NCBI GenBank assembly: GCA_037903475.1
Contig: JBAJFG010000261.1
Span: 62,001-126,000 of the forward strand
Reading direction: 5' to 3'
Length of the DNA stretch: 64,000 bases
Origin: Ancylostoma caninum
Taxonomy: Eukaryota > Nematoda > Chromadorea > Rhabditida > Ancylostomatidae
Below, one piece after another: positions 1 to 11,729 of the stretch. The translations under genes were made by a program, and so were the position numbers. The notes below the pieces were generated by a model. That model was given only the letters and a program-made list of their open reading frames with translations. It had not been told where the DNA came from and did not search any database. The stretch's first letter is position 1; each line of letters opens with the position of its first letter.

Positions 1-299
1 TTATTAGGGAAATATCGCCGAATATCGGTCAAGTAGGATCAGAAAAAACAATTTTTTTTCAAAATACTGGCGCAATCGGCCAAAAAAAGTTACATTTCTG
101 AATAATTCGATGAAGACGAATCGACTGGTGGCAGTTTTGAGCGTCTCCGACGAAAGTTGTGCAGCTGATCGGCAGTACTAGAGCAGTGCTGTGCAGTTTT
201 CGTGAGTTTCATGGACGAAATGCGGTTCTGTCTTCTTTTATCACTGCACTGATTAAGAAATGATAACAAAATCTAGTAGTTCAAGCTTCACTGATCGTT

Positions 300-320
300 A
301 CGAGGTGATTATCACCTCGT
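300..320. repeat. 21-bp perfect palindrome
   Basis: ACGAGGTGAT, one T, then ATCACCTCGT. It lies in the first copy of the flanking repeat; the sibling copy near 715-735 keeps only one arm, so the palindrome is not conserved across copies. Confidence 0.7.
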
Positions 321-840
321 AAAAGTAGTTAACTTTCAGCTAACTAGTGGATTTAAGGCTTGCCACACACAGCAGCCACTTCGCAGCGGGAACCGACGGT
401 CGACCGTGGCCGAGCCAACGGTCGACCGAAATTCACTTACCTAAACGCCGATTTATGTAAGACAACATCGCCGCCAGACCAGCACGAGTCCGACGGTCGA
501 CCGTAATTCACTTACCTAAACGCCGATTTAGGTAAGTGAACGGTGCTGACCGATCAGTACCGATCGGCTTCATTTTCACAAAAACACCTCAGGCCCTCAA
601 GAACTCATCCGTCAATTGCACAGCTCACCGCCGCGCACCGAGTCTGCCATCGGTTGTCACTGCGATGATATAGGAATGATGACAAAATCTAATTTTTCTA
701 GCTGTCCTGATCTTTATCAGTGATTATCACCTCACCATTGTGATGGACGGGCATTCAGGAAGGCTCCCTTTCCCTATTTTTTCTTTCAACACATTTTCTT
801 AGCACAAAATCTAGTTCTGAAAGCAATTATCGTAGCTATC

Positions 841-890
841 AGTGATTATCAGTGATAGTCAGTGATAATCAGTGATAACAAGTGATTATA
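841..890 (+). repeat. Five-unit 10-bp tandem repeat
   Basis: Five imperfect AGTGATTATC units in a row, with a period close to one helical turn. It expands a single motif present in the neighbouring repeat copies. Confidence 0.75.
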
Positions 891-1499
891 AGTTCGTATT
901 AGTTATGTTTTACCAGCTTGCTAATCGATTGAAAGCGTGTCCCCTCAGAAAACTGGAAGCGGTCGCATGACATCTTGTAAAGCGTTCCACTTGTGCGGCC
1001 GACCGAACATGGCTTACCTAATCGCACGCTTTAGGTAAGACACTTCGCTCTCCATGCCGCACCCGATGTGCGGCCGACCGAACATAGCTTACTCAAGCAC
1101 ATGTGCTCGGTAAGGAGACGGTACTGACGAATCAGTACCGTTTAGCGAAATTCACCTAAAAAATACATTCGTACACCTTAAAGAACTCGTATGCAAAAAA
1201 ACAGCTCAGACCGAGCAACTTGGTAACATCGTCTAGGTAAGCCTGTGCAGCCGACCGCACAATAACAGCTCAGCGTGGGCGGTATACCGAAAATCTCTGA
1301 CCCCTGAGCGATTCTGCGGGAACGGAAAAGACTTCAGTTGTACACTCAATTAGGAGTTATGCATAGAAAAGGAGCGTCATTTCAGGCCGTTGTGAGACTT
1401 CCTATGACCAAGTATGTAATTATTTAAATTTTCCGGATAAATCCTAATTTCATCCCACTGTTCTCCAGATTTACAAAGAGTAAGGACGCGCGGACGATA

Positions 1500-2660
1500 G
1501 GTGTGCCAGGGAGGAATAGTGACAGAAACTGTTATGCCGATAGAGAAGGGGTTCACTGTGGGACAGCGTTGTGGAAAAGCCAGGATACGGGTTCGCGGAA
1601 GGAGGAGGGGTCCGACGTGGCCCAGGTGTGAGGGAATGCCAGAATACGGATTGACCGATGAAAGATATGTCTGCTGTGGGCAAAAAGTGGGTGAATGACA
1701 GGAAACGGTTATGCCGATGCGATAGGGGTCTGCTGTGGCCCAGTGGTGAGGAACACAAGCATTTTGAGCCTAAAATTAAAGGAACTCCAGGAGACGGTTA
1801 TGCCGATGGAAAGGTGGCTCAGTTGTTAAGAACACCAGCATTCGGGTCCACCGAAGAAGGGATGGGTTTGCTGTGGCCTGAAAGCTAAGGGAACTCCAGG
1901 ATGCGGGTTTGTGGATGGAGGAGGAAGTGCGCTGTGGTCTAAAAATGTGGGGAACGTTAAAATACGGGTTCGCGACTAAGAGAGCTCTGCTGTGGCCCAG
2001 GTGCGAGGAACGCCAGAATTTGGGTCTGCTCTCCGCTAAAAGTGTGGGAATGCCAGAAAGTGGTTTTGACGATGGAGGAGAGGTCCACTCTCACCCAATT
2101 GTGAGGAGCGAGAAGATGCTGGTTTACGGATGGAGGAGGGGTCCACTGTGGTCCAGGTGTGAACAACGTCAAGATACGGATTCACAGATGAAGAAGGTGT
2201 CCGCTATGGGAGGAACGCCAGAATGTGGGTCCACTGCATTGGATTCGGATTCACAGATGAAGAAGGTGTTCGATGTGTGAGGAACGCCAGAATGTGGGTC
2301 CGCTGCTTTGGCCGAATGATGTGGAAAACGCTGAGGTGTAGATTTACTGACGGAGAAAGGAGCGCATGCGCCCTGTAATTTGGAAAACATGCTCGGATAA
2401 GGGTCTGCAGATGGAGGAATGCTCCAGTACAGTCCATTAGCTGGTAGAGCGCTAGAATGCGTGTACGCCGATTGAGAATGGTGGGTCTGTTGTGGCTCAG
2501 TAGATGGGAGAAATCCATGATATGGGTCCAGCAAAGGATGTAAGATGTGCTGGCGCTCTATAGTGTGGAGAACGCTAACAAGAGGATCCACCTACAGAGA
2601 AGGGTTGCAATGCGGTCCAAGTATGAGAAACCTCAAGATTCGGTAACATTGATGTACGCG
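1500..2660. repeat. Degenerate ~59-bp tandem satellite
   Basis: A repeating pattern of CCAGAATACGGGT, then GATGGAGGAGG, then GTCCGCTGTGGCCCAG, then GTGTGAGGAACG recurs at about 59-61 bp spacing (CCAG-type starts near 1580, 1639, 1698, 1755, 1896, 1957, 2013), with some shortened or fused units near 1787-1835 and more decay after 2290. Roughly 16-19 units are present. The many open frames on both strands here follow from the repeat period and shared composition and are not treated as genes. The decay suggests an old array. Confidence 0.8.
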
Positions 2661-4911
2661 GGCGCTCAAATGGCAGGAAAACGTGAGAAAGAAAGAAGAG
2701 AAAGATGTTCGTAAACATCCCAAAGTGATAAAAATGATACTAGCCTTGCGCAGCGAGTTCACTTTCTTTGGAAGAGAACTGCAGCTCCAATTTGTGCTTA
2801 CTTTGTTATAGGTATGATTTGCTTCTCACTCTCTTCCGCACAATCAATTGTTTCTCAAGCGACCTCCTCTACTTTCTCCTAGATGTTGAAGCAGATCCTC
2901 ATCTGTTTGAGTATTCCAATAACAATCTCAACTTGAATTACTTAGAGTTCTTATTTACACTGTGTCGGTTACAGCAAATAGTTGACAGCTACTAGATTCA
3001 TATATCCTCGCGATATCCTCTCGCAGAGTTGAGGGTGACTAGCCATGATAGGTCCATGGGCATTTAAGAGGAGCGGTGACAACAAACGAGGGATGTATCA
3101 TTGCATCGGAAAGTGGATTTACATGGTGATGTGTGATGAAGAGTGCTCAAGAAAGGCGCGTACAAGTCATGAGTTTGGTGGTGTTGTAAGGATGTGACTG
3201 ATCACAGCCTCCTCCAACCTAGTCGAGCGTTGACAGCACTGTCCTAGTATCGTAATTTCGAGTTGATGTCCGAAAATCTGCCGTACATGTGGTTGTAAGT
3301 GGCGGACAGAATCGAGTTTTCTCTCGCTCCAGGGTAGCGCCAAGCCTCTCACTATAAACTCATCCGGCAAACACTGGCGCAGTAAGGCATCGAGATTCTC
3401 ATTCATTCTCTACATTCCTCAGAGCTTCATCTTACTGAACATCACTTTTTCCGAGGACCAGATGCAAAACTGCGAGAGCAGCAGATTGCTGATCTGGAGC
3501 ATGCCGAAATCGCCTTCCAACCAAAAAAGTTTTCAGATTTTTGCCATCTCAATTTTTGTTGTAGGGGCATTCCATTTCTACTATATTGTTAGAAAAGATC
3601 TAGCAAATTAAACGGGTATTTAACCCACATAGAACTTTTTGTTTAAGCCAAGCTATAACACTTTGAACTGGAGTGTTCTTTTCGGGGATTTATTTCGCAA
3701 CAATTTAATACTTACTACCCTGATGACAAGTAAATTCGCTCTTGTTCAGGAGAAACGGAAATGACAAAACTTGCTCTCCATCTAGTCAATCATCCTTTTC
3801 AAATGTAGATTCGTTAAGTGTCTTTTTTCAATTCCAATTATGCGTATTAGGTCAACGTACTGAGGGTACAAACTTGCACATATCAAAACATGATTTCAGC
3901 GCTCTTTATAGGACTTGAGATGCTCATAGTAAGTGCACGTAGGTGTTTTTGGATGCATCCTAAGACCGATCTATGATGAAAACTTATTTAAGTTATCTTC
4001 GGAGTGCTGGTTCTGTAAAAAAAATCCACTGCGTCTAGCGCATTCACTATTTCGTTGATAACTTAGAGATGGGTTAAAAAAAATCGAAAATTGGCAAACG
4101 AGAAGACCCTGAATTCCTCTTTGTATCCTTTCATATTCGAATTGTTTTCTTTTCCCGAACTTCGTACTTTTCACCTATGAGAATTCAAACATTCGATTTC
4201 TAGTAAAACGAATGTGTTAGCCTTTCCTAGGAAGTACCACTGAATTACTGAAATCCATCCATTTGACAGATCCGGAGCAACAATGCGTTCCTCTACTACA
4301 GTATCTGTTATAGCTGGGACTTCCTAAATTACACATACATGTAAATAAGGGGGTATGTTTTTTGATCTCACCGCTAGGCTTCCACCGCCTCAGGAGTGGC
4401 TGCGGCGCTGGGATGAGCTAACACTGCGATATTTAGGCGGTCTTGATGATTCTGAGCAAACACTGCTAGAATAACAAGGTTCAATTTGGGCAGAAAAACT
4501 GTTAGGACCAACAATGCTAGCCACTTTCTGTAACTACAGATTTTAAATAACAAAAAGGCAAATAAGCGTTCTCAAAGTGAAGCGTGGTAACCAAGCATTT
4601 GACTCTACGGAGTTGCCTCGAATTTCGAGTGCCAACATTTTCTATGGATGGAATATCATATCAAAGCGAACACATAATGTCAAAGCAATGCGAACCTAAC
4701 TTTCTAAGCTATCAACTCCTCAAAAAAAAACCCTCGGAAAGTTATGTTTTTACTGGAAAACCGGATTGAGTCCACTCATTGCAGCGGATCAATTAGCTCC
4801 CTTCTTTGGTGCCCTATTCACTACGAGGTTCAGGGTAGGGGTCCACCTCGTACTGCATGTTGGACATATCAGCAGATTCGTGATGTCCTCGTCACACTGA
4901 TTCCAATAATG
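2661..4911. other. Unique sequence, no supported gene
   Basis: Between the satellite and the mariner I see no inverted-repeat element or RNA gene. Open frames at 2768-2995 (+) and 3167-3406 (-) are within chance length and have no splice or promoter support. Confidence 0.5.
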
Positions 4912-6190
4912 TAGGTATGTGAAAAAGTTTCCGTCTTTTTAAGCGAAATTGAGTTTTTTTTTTCAAAATAGAAAAGAAACAGATAGATCAATCAAAGTAC
5001 TGGCCATCGTTAGCTATAACCTTCGCCCATCTTTCTGGGAGGGGACGGATGCCGCGGCGGTAGAATGCCTCGTCTTTCGACTCGATCCATTCCCTCACCC
5101 ATTTTTCGACGTCTCCGAAAGACTGGAAGTGCTGCTCGGGAAGCCCGTGGGCCATCGACCGAAACAAATAGTAGACTGACGGAGCACAGTCTGGTGAATA
5201 AGCCGCATGTGGTAGCACATCCCAGCGAAGTGCTTCAAGCGTCTCCTTCATTGCTTTTGTAACATGTGGACGAGCATTGTCATGCAGCAAAATGACTTTG
5301 TGCTACCTTGTCTCGTCGGGCCGTTTCTGGTGCAATGCTCTGCTCACATGAATCATTTGCTCTTTATAGAGATCGCCCCTGATCGTCTGGCCTAGTTTAA
5401 GCAGCTCATGATAGATGACTCCCTTCTGGTCCCACCATATACACAGCATTGCCTTCTTCTCATGGATATTGCGCTTTGGCGTTGATTGTGATGGTTGGTC
5501 ACGGTCGCAAATGGCTTTCCGGCGCTTCGGATTATCGAAATAGATCCATTTTCCGTCTCCAGTAACGATACGATGCAGAAATCCCTTCCTTTTTCGTTTG
5601 TCAAGCAACATTTCACAGATGGTTTTTCTTCTTTCCATGTCGCGTTCTGTCAAGTCGTATGGTACCCATCTGCCTTCCTTATAAACCTTTCCCATGGCTT
5701 TGAGACGCTTGGAAATGTTGGATCTATCAACATTTAGAGAGTCGGCAATCTCTTCTTGTGTTTGGCGTGGATCTTCATCAATTAATGATTGAAGTTCTTT
5801 GTCTTTAAAAACTTTTGGCCTTCCACTGCGTTGCTTGTCTCCATCGAAATCACCACTACTAAAGCATCGGAACCATTCTTTTCATGTTGCTTCTGATGAA
5901 GCATGGTTCCCATAAGCTTCCATGAGCATTCGACAAGATTCGGCAACAGTTTTCTTCAAATTGAAGCAGAAAAGAAGTGCTTCGCGCAAATGACGCTTAC
6001 TTGGCCCAAATATCGGCATGATTATCGCATAAAACACAATGATGTTGATATAAATCGGAACAAATATGTACTAAATATTATTGACAGATGTCAAAGCAAC
6101 AAAATGAAGTAGGATTTACAGAGTATTTGCAAGGATAGCTAACGATATAACCACTCATCGCTAGAGGGCGGAAACTTTTTCACATACCTA
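4912..6190 (-). mobile_element. Mariner transposon, near full length
   Basis: Both ends carry the same 22-bp inverted repeat, TAGGTATGTGAAAAAGTTTC-CG at 4912-4933 and its complement at 6169-6190, with TA at each outer edge as expected of Tc1/mariner insertion. Total length is 1279 bp, normal for mariner. A single interrupted transposase frame fills the minus strand. Intact termini with a mutated coding region suggest an element that could at most be moved in trans by another copy. Confidence 0.95.
4988..6019 (-). pseudogene. Mariner transposase, inactivated
   Basis: A single minus-strand frame of 344 codons (343 residues, the usual mariner size) starts at the ATG complementary to 6017-6019 and ends at the TGA complementary to 4988-4990. 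An N-terminal helix-turn-helix part is followed by the WVPYDL linker at residues 118-123, TGDGKW with the first catalytic Asp (155), and LLHDNARPH with the second (247). The third position, 34 residues further on, should be Asp in the APSD motif but is Val (282). Two in-frame stops interrupt it: TGA at codon 46 (complement of 5882-5884) and TAG at codon 239 (complement of 5303-5305). The Glu after the first Asp is also changed to Gly. No frameshift has occurred, so decay is by point mutation. The product would cut and join transposon ends if intact; here it cannot. Confidence 0.93.
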
Positions 6191-6268
6191 ACACATCAAA
6201 TGTCACAGGAGTGCCGAAAACCCCGTTTTTTGATACGGTCAGAGTACCCGCTCCTTGGAGTAGAGGTA

Positions 6269-6431
6269 CAGTGTGTTTTTCCGGGAGTAAAATCGCGCGC
6301 GATCTGATCCATTCCAATAGATCAAATTCTCAGTCGAAAGACCACGTGAAAGCGGAGGTTCCAGCAATTCGCACGTAGCCTCTGTACTGGGTCCGCAATT
6401 GCACCGATTTTACTCCCGGAAAAACGCCCTG
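6269..6431. mobile_element. 163-bp inverted-repeat element (MITE)
   Basis: The left end CAGTGTGTTTTTCCGGGAGT and its continuation to 6295 are matched by the complement at 6405-6431, with about two differences in 27 bp. TA precedes the left end; the right flank reads TG. Size and ends fit a non-autonomous Tc1/mariner derivative. No coding content. Confidence 0.7.
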
Positions 6432-6783
6432 TGGGCTTTGCTCCAAGCTGTGCTGGCTGTCCGCCAAAGCAGCAACATCGGGTGAACACATTTTGGCCTG
6501 CCCGATCGATAAGATCAGCGGTGATGCACGTCTTTGCCGGTCAACTAGCTCCAGTAAACTGTTAAAAGTCCCGTCTCGTCGAAAAACGGGTTCAGAGGTC
6601 ACTTTGGAGCATTCCAAATATAATACATCGCTGGGATCGGCGCATCGAGGAGTCTCGGAAAGTGTTAATAGCTCAAACACGGGTATGAGCTGGGCCTCTG
6701 CCTTTAAGCATGGGATGTTGCCAAGAGCTAAGAACTATGGCTTTGTTTGCGGTAACGCAGGTGGGTCCACATTCCTATAGAAT

Positions 6784-7331
6784 TATAGGGGTATCAAAAA
6801 GTTTCCGGCCTCAACCTGTTCCATCCCTTTTTTCTCAAAACTTTGAGTGCGATCATGTAGCCTAAAATCTTCAAATCCACCATGCCAAGTTTCATGCTCT
6901 TAAGCTGACTCGTTCAATAATAATGGCCCTTTTTTCTAACCTAACCATAGTGGGTTTCACATGCTTTTCGACAGCGCACCCGTCCACAGATTAAGAGTTG
7001 CGCTTGCTGCCACACGAGAACGTGGATTCGAATTACTGAATCACATGTCCTATAGTTTGGACCTTGCACCCAGCAACTATTTTCTGTCTGGAAATTTGAA
7101 ACAGCATCTTCGCACGATGGGACTGGATGTCGAAAACGTCAAAGAGTCGGCTGTTGAAAGATACTCTGAGTCAAATGAGAAAAGCAGCTCCTTGAACGGT
7201 TTAAAAAAATTCAAATCGAGCCATGAAAAGTGTATTAGTGTTCGAGGGACCTGTATTTTACTACAACAAAATTTGCTCGCTGTAGATCTTTTGGAAGTAC
7301 TCTAGGCCGGAAACTTTTTGATACCCCTATA
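6784..7331 (+). mobile_element. Internally deleted mariner-like element
   Basis: The termini TATAGGGGTATCAAAAAGTT (6784) and the complement ending at 7331 form a perfect inverted repeat that continues through TCCGGCC. At 548 bp it is less than half a normal mariner. Only the C-terminal third of a transposase remains inside. The terminal repeat shares AAAAAGTTTCCG with the neighbouring 4.9-kb mariner but the rest differs, so it is a different lineage. Confidence 0.9.
6961..7305 (+). pseudogene. Mariner-type transposase C-terminal fragment
   Basis: The 114-residue frame starts at the catalytic core: LFDSAPVH supplies one catalytic Asp (residue 4) and LAPSNYFL, 34 residues later, should supply the last Asp but has Asn (residue 39). 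A conserved-looking GNLKQHL segment follows, and ECISVRG-like sequence marks the usual C-terminus. The DNA-binding half and the first catalytic Asp are absent. The spacing is that of the D34D mariner group. It cannot encode a working enzyme. Confidence 0.88.
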
Positions 7332-7547
7332 TCTCCATAGTTATGTCAGCATTTTTTTCTGTGTTCCTTTTCTCGTAACATTTCAATCGCAACGGCCCAT
7401 ACGAGACACAACCCATCTGAAAGACGAAAACTCCCGTGGGTGCTGCCTTTACAGCTCACTTGTTCCCATCAGCGATCATCTCTTAGCTTTCTTTTTGGAG
7501 AAAACACCGGCTCATCAATAATACACAAACATAAACGGCAAATAATA

Positions 7548-7553
7548 TTTATT
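7548..7553 (-). promoter_or_regulatory. Poly(A) signal AATAAA
   Basis: AATAAA on the minus strand, about 185 nt downstream of the TAA that ends the exon-like frame at 7738-7902, at a plausible distance for a 3' UTR. Confidence 0.35.
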
Positions 7554-7737
7554 CATTCAATCGAACGCGGAGCTATCGACTAGTGCATGTGGTGTGGATG
7601 CGAGGAGGGCCCGGAAGAGAGAGAGAGTCTGTGTGTCCATCTTCGTTGAAGGTCAATAGCACGACGAGATATCCGAATCTGGAAGAGGACAGCTGTCCTG
7701 AACACGACCTCTCAGCTGGGACTTCCCTAGACGTACC

Positions 7738-7902
7738 TTAGAAAGCAGCAGACTTTTCTCTCTCGAAGTCTCGTTGCCTCTTGAACTCTCGGATCAGAGT
7801 GCCGCAGATCCGCCGCAGCTCCACTGGGTCCTTAAACTTCTCACGCTGAAATGCGCCGAAGTCTGAACAGCTGGACACCTCATGACAAACTGCAAACTTA
7901 CG
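7738..7902 (-). CDS. Candidate last exon, unknown protein
   Basis: The minus strand has GTCCACTCAG followed by an open frame of 54 codons ending in TAA (complement of 7738-7740). The peptide starts RKFAVCHEVSSCSDFGAFQR and ends with a charged, helix-like tail (REFKRQRDFEREK). An AATAAA follows 185 nt downstream. The frame is closed just upstream of the CAG, consistent with an acceptor there. I do not recognise the family. Earlier exons were not found; a chance frame is possible. Confidence 0.3.
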   Translation of the reverse strand, partial: RKFAVCHEVSSCSDFGAFQREKFKDPVELRRICGTLIREFKRQRDFEREKSAAF

Positions 7903-8608
7903 CTGAGTGGACTAGACAGAGCAGCTCGACAGAACATAACAATAGTTTGCTTGTCGGCTTTCGAAAGAAACGGTTCCTCTTGTCCCATACTTGTTCCCAT
8001 TTGGTTAACGGACGCTGAAACGAGCATTTATCATTGAAAAGGAAATCATCGTCTGGAACTTGATCGCTCATTAATAAAGTTTTAATTTTCTTCAAATTTT
8101 CAGAAAAGAAATTAAGAGCTTGTAAAATTGGGTTTCACATCTGCTGGTACTTTAATTCTTACATTTGAGGGCTCTAGCTTCCATAATGACATTTGCTGTT
8201 GACTACTATGGAAATTATTTTGTTTTGTGGTTGCTATCGAGATTCACCTGCCTAGAAATATTCAGAATATCACCTGAAGTTAATTTCAATTCGGACGCGC
8301 AAAACTTACTTTCTCTAAGGCTGTACACCAAGGTTTTAGCCGAATTCTAGTAGAATTTGAATATTGTTACTTTCGCAAGGAAAACAAGCAATATGAGAGG
8401 AAAAAAAAACTGCTGTTTTCTATCTATGATAGTCTCACGTAAGCTGCAGTTTAAATCTGTCATTTTATCACCTTTTTGAGCCTTCCATGACCTTTCTATG
8501 GTACCTCCTTAATTTACCTTCCTCGCGAAGGGCTGCATTGTGTCTTGTCATGATGTATAACATAAATAAATAAATAAATCTTACTAAAGAATGCATAATA
8601 GTGGGAAG

Positions 8609-8857
8609 CAGTGGCGGACGCAGGTGGGGGGGGGGGCCAATTTTTGAAATTACTTTACAATACATATAAAAATCTTGTATCAATTTATTTTTACTCGTTT
8701 ATTTTTAGTATTATTTTTAGTATAATTTTTATTAGTTGTTAATTATTATAATTAATGTTTTTATTAATTTTATTTTCCGTCTGGTCCCCAAAAGGGCGGA
8801 GATCCAATTTTTTCCCACACCCTACCCCCTCCCGCCCACTTTCTGCATCCGCCACTG
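8609..8857. mobile_element. hAT-type miniature element
   Basis: Termini CAGTGGCGGACGCAG and, inverted, CAGTGGCGGATGCAG flank a 249-bp AT-rich interior with an 11-G run near the left end. The flanks GTGGGAAG (8601-8608) and ATGGGAAG (8858-8865) match at 7 of 8 positions, the 8-bp duplication expected of hAT. No coding sequence. Confidence 0.85.
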
Positions 8858-9354
8858 ATGGGAAGTTGTATGATGTTATGATGACATTGACGAAGTATTG
8901 TGCCTAAGGTGGAGCGTTCGTGGCGTACAATACTGGGAGCAACCTACTGTATGGAGGTATGACAGTTGCAGTTGACGTCTACACAGCTCAACTAAGGAAG
9001 TTGAAATCCCAGCTCGAAAATACAGTGTGGACGTCAAGCCAAAGTCAGAAAACACATGGAAGAGTTGTCATGAAATCTGATGTGTTGCAATAATGATTCA
9101 TGCACAAATCGCTCGCACCACTGGGAAGAGGATAAATAGCTCGGCACGAGCGTTGTGAGAGTCGACCAGCCTCACGGATCGGTTGCAACAAGCAGCATTG
9201 TACGTCCTACGGACAAGTATTCTGAACCAGTGCATCCACAAGCAATCTCTAAAGCACCACTTTCCTCTTTTCGTTTTCTCTCTTTCTCTCTATTAACGTA
9301 CATCTCTCTAACTAGGTTCAATAAATAGTTAAAGAGATAAAGTGTCAGTGAACC

Positions 9355-9389
9355 ATCAAACGCTATCCGACACCGGTAGCGTTTGATCG
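9355..9389. repeat. Short hairpin
   Basis: ATCAAACGCTA and its exact complement TAGCGTTTGAT flank an 11-nt spacer that can form a further short CCG/CGG stem. It lies just after an AT-rich stretch ending in TTCAATAAATAG. Role unknown. Confidence 0.55.
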
Positions 9390-10195
9390 CTAACGAAAGC
9401 AGACGAATTGTGAATTAGCGACGTTCGGCTGGACTATCGCTCTCCACCGATCATACGCTGAAGACCTGGCTCACTCGGATTGCCACCATGTCTCGACCCC
9501 ACAAGGCCACCTGGACTGTCGAAATTTCAAAATTCGGTAGGACATGGGGAGAACTCTTCTTCAAGGAGCAGTGTTCTGAAGTCTAGAGTCGTCGATGTAC
9601 CAACTCGTTGGTAGATTACCACTGATGGTAATGGGGCAAATTTCAAATGATTTGCTGTTGTCGTTTTGGAACTGTGATACAATATATTCCATGTTCTCCG
9701 ATCGTTAAATCTGGGCACAAGGTTTAGATGGTTTCCTCAATTGCTTTGTCACGCAACTTGTTATGAACGCTTTATTTACAAACATTAAGGCAATACCTCT
9801 TTTCCAAGGCCTGAGAGTGGATCAATTTCTATGAGTTTATGCTTTACACCATCTAAAGCTTCCTCTGGACAGTGTCTTCAGCTCGCAATGGCTAGCTAGT
9901 AGTGAGCAGCAGACGTTTGAGACAATGAACTTCACACCCGAAATATCCGCGAACTCATTGATAAACATAATTCTCTCCAGGAAAGATTGCGAGATGGAGA
10001 CGAATTACCTAGCAGGATATTTGCGGCACCGCATTTCTAATAACTTGCTTCAGTTCCAAGCAAAGATAAACCAATAATCACGAGTAACATGCAAATACAT
10101 TCTAGGTTCGGAATCATAGAGCAACTGAATTATAACTTGTGGGCTGATTGGGCGCTTGAGAGGATGTTTTACATTTGGTCTTGACTTCCCAGGCT

Positions 10196-10227
10196 CTGAC
10201 GAAGGCGATGACGCCGAAACGTTAGTC
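10196..10227 (+). ncRNA. Hammerhead-core-like structured motif
   Basis: CTGACGA is followed by A, a 4-bp GGCG/CGCC hairpin with an ATGA loop, then GAAAC-GTTA-GTC. The order CTGANGA, stem II, GAAA, two-base stem III, then a GTC site is that of a minimal hammerhead ribozyme. One extra nucleotide lies between CTGANGA and the stem, and no convincing stem I is visible, so activity is doubtful. It may instead be the conserved 3' tail motif of a retroelement. A second example is at 52334-52368. Confidence 0.3.
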
Positions 10228-11729
10228 GTGATGAAGAACTGTGACAATATGGTTTACTGCTCAAGTTATTCAAGACAACTATGGATACTCACTATGTTGA
10301 GATTCAAAAAAAAATGTCGAACGTTCACACTCCAAAGAGTTTCAATTGGCCAGCCTCTAACAAGATTTCGAGGTAACTTTAGCGTCAGAGCGCGAATAAA
10401 TGAAATATGCGGTAAATATAGTTATGGCGTTACATATGCGTTTATAAGTTTACGTGAGTACAAGAATGGAACGAAAATAAGAATAGATCGGTGAAAAAAA
10501 AAGGCTGAGAAAAACTTACTCCCGACAAAATATGTAAGCGAATGGGCGGCCGGAAGAAATAATAACAAGAGCAGCAAGTGCAGGACGAGAGCCCGTGGTC
10601 GGCAATCGAACGATAGGTAACAACTCTGTAATAGAGAGATTTCAGCTGACGCAAAGTTGAATGCGCCCTGAGGGCAGTGTACCCCGTCACTTCGAGTTGT
10701 TTTTTTTCGACGAGCATTTGCTTTCTAATGCTTGGTTGTTCCTCTCAATAATAGCTACATAAAGGTGTCAAATTCCTGGATATGTACATTTTTAGGCCTG
10801 CTGCCATTATCGACTTAAAGTATATACTCCTAGATCTGCAACAGTCACCGGCTGCGAGCACATCTATGGATTTTGAGCGGAACATCGCCACAGTCGCTCC
10901 CGCATGAGCCGCCTCAAATCGACATCCATGGAAATCATGACCGCCTGAGCGATGTGAAGCAGATGCCACTCTGGCCTCGGAGTATGGTTTCCACCCTTCT
11001 ATAGCAATGGGCACTCAAATGGTGATCCATTGTGAACAAGCGAGCGCTAAAGTACGAGTCTTCAGCGTCTCCAACTTCGAGAAGGCCCAAGGGCTTAACG
11101 TTGCACGTTCAAGTAAAAAATGTCCGTAAACGGTTTCAGGAAATGATGCTGACGCATGTAAGTACAACACATGTGTTCAAACGGCTGACAATGTGGATAC
11201 TATTTTTAGTAGGAATACGGAAGACTACTCAGTCTGACGCTCTTCATTTCCGCGGGAATTTGAATTCACATACCGACATCAGTGCTTTCGCATGCGTTTG
11301 TGGGCTGTAGGGGGGGGGGGGGAGTGCTCCTGTATCGTTGTCTTCCTCAAAAGGCGACTAGGGAGCACGGAAATGGGGAGAGCACCAGATAGATGGGGTG
11401 TGTTCGACCCATCGTACGCGTTAATTCCAGCAGTCGCGTTGCGTTAGGCTGTGCGACAAGAGGTACACCGCTGGGCTGTGATTGGTCGATCGATACATGT
11501 GGGCGTTGCGGCAGCGACATTAACCGACAGCACTGGCGGAGAGTTTTTTTTCACGCTGGAATGGGACCGATGATTGGTATCGGATCACGACAAGCAGTGA
11601 GATCGTTGCTAACACCGTCTTAACGTCGCATCTAAAAGATCATCTTCAAGATGAGGAATCCCACCGCCAACAGCACATGCGTGCGTCGCAGTCGCGTCGC
11701 GGCGTACGTTTTGACTGCCTCCGCTTGAT

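Larger units (their letters stand above)
267..1140. repeat. Dyad-rich repeat in diverged copies
   Basis: Two related blocks, about 396-562 and 996-1140, carry the same parts in the same order: a 10-bp CGGYCGACCG palindrome, then CTTACCTAA...TTAGGTAAG half-sites, a second copy of both, then a terminal dyad (CGGTACTGA-CGAA-TCAGTACCG at 1119-1140, one mismatch in the 541-562 copy). Upstream of each is an ACAAAATCTAG...GTGATTATC segment, seen near 268, 680 and 804. This looks like a partly tandem, partly decayed dispersed repeat. I see no reading frame in it and do not recognise the family. Confidence 0.6.
8866..11700. other. Mostly unique sequence, few features
   Basis: Apart from the hairpin at 9355-9389, the structured GAAACGTT motif at 10196-10227 and a 13-G run at 11310-11322, no element with paired ends was found. 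A minus-strand segment near 10521-10614 encodes a leucine-rich stretch (LHLLLLLLFLPAAHS) between an ATTACAG acceptor and a GTAAGT donor; without a start codon or other exons it is not called as a gene. Confidence 0.4.

Noticed and set aside
841..890. Short direct repeats that could suggest a CRISPR array
   Set aside because: Units are contiguous 10-mers with no spacers, and the DNA is eukaryotic.
1471..2591. Several open frames of 60-140 codons on both strands
   Set aside because: They lie inside the 59-bp satellite; peptides repeat the unit in shifting frames and have no domain.
2768..2995. 75-codon frame with protein-like composition (+)
   Set aside because: No ATG, no consistent splice pair, and frames this long are common by chance here.
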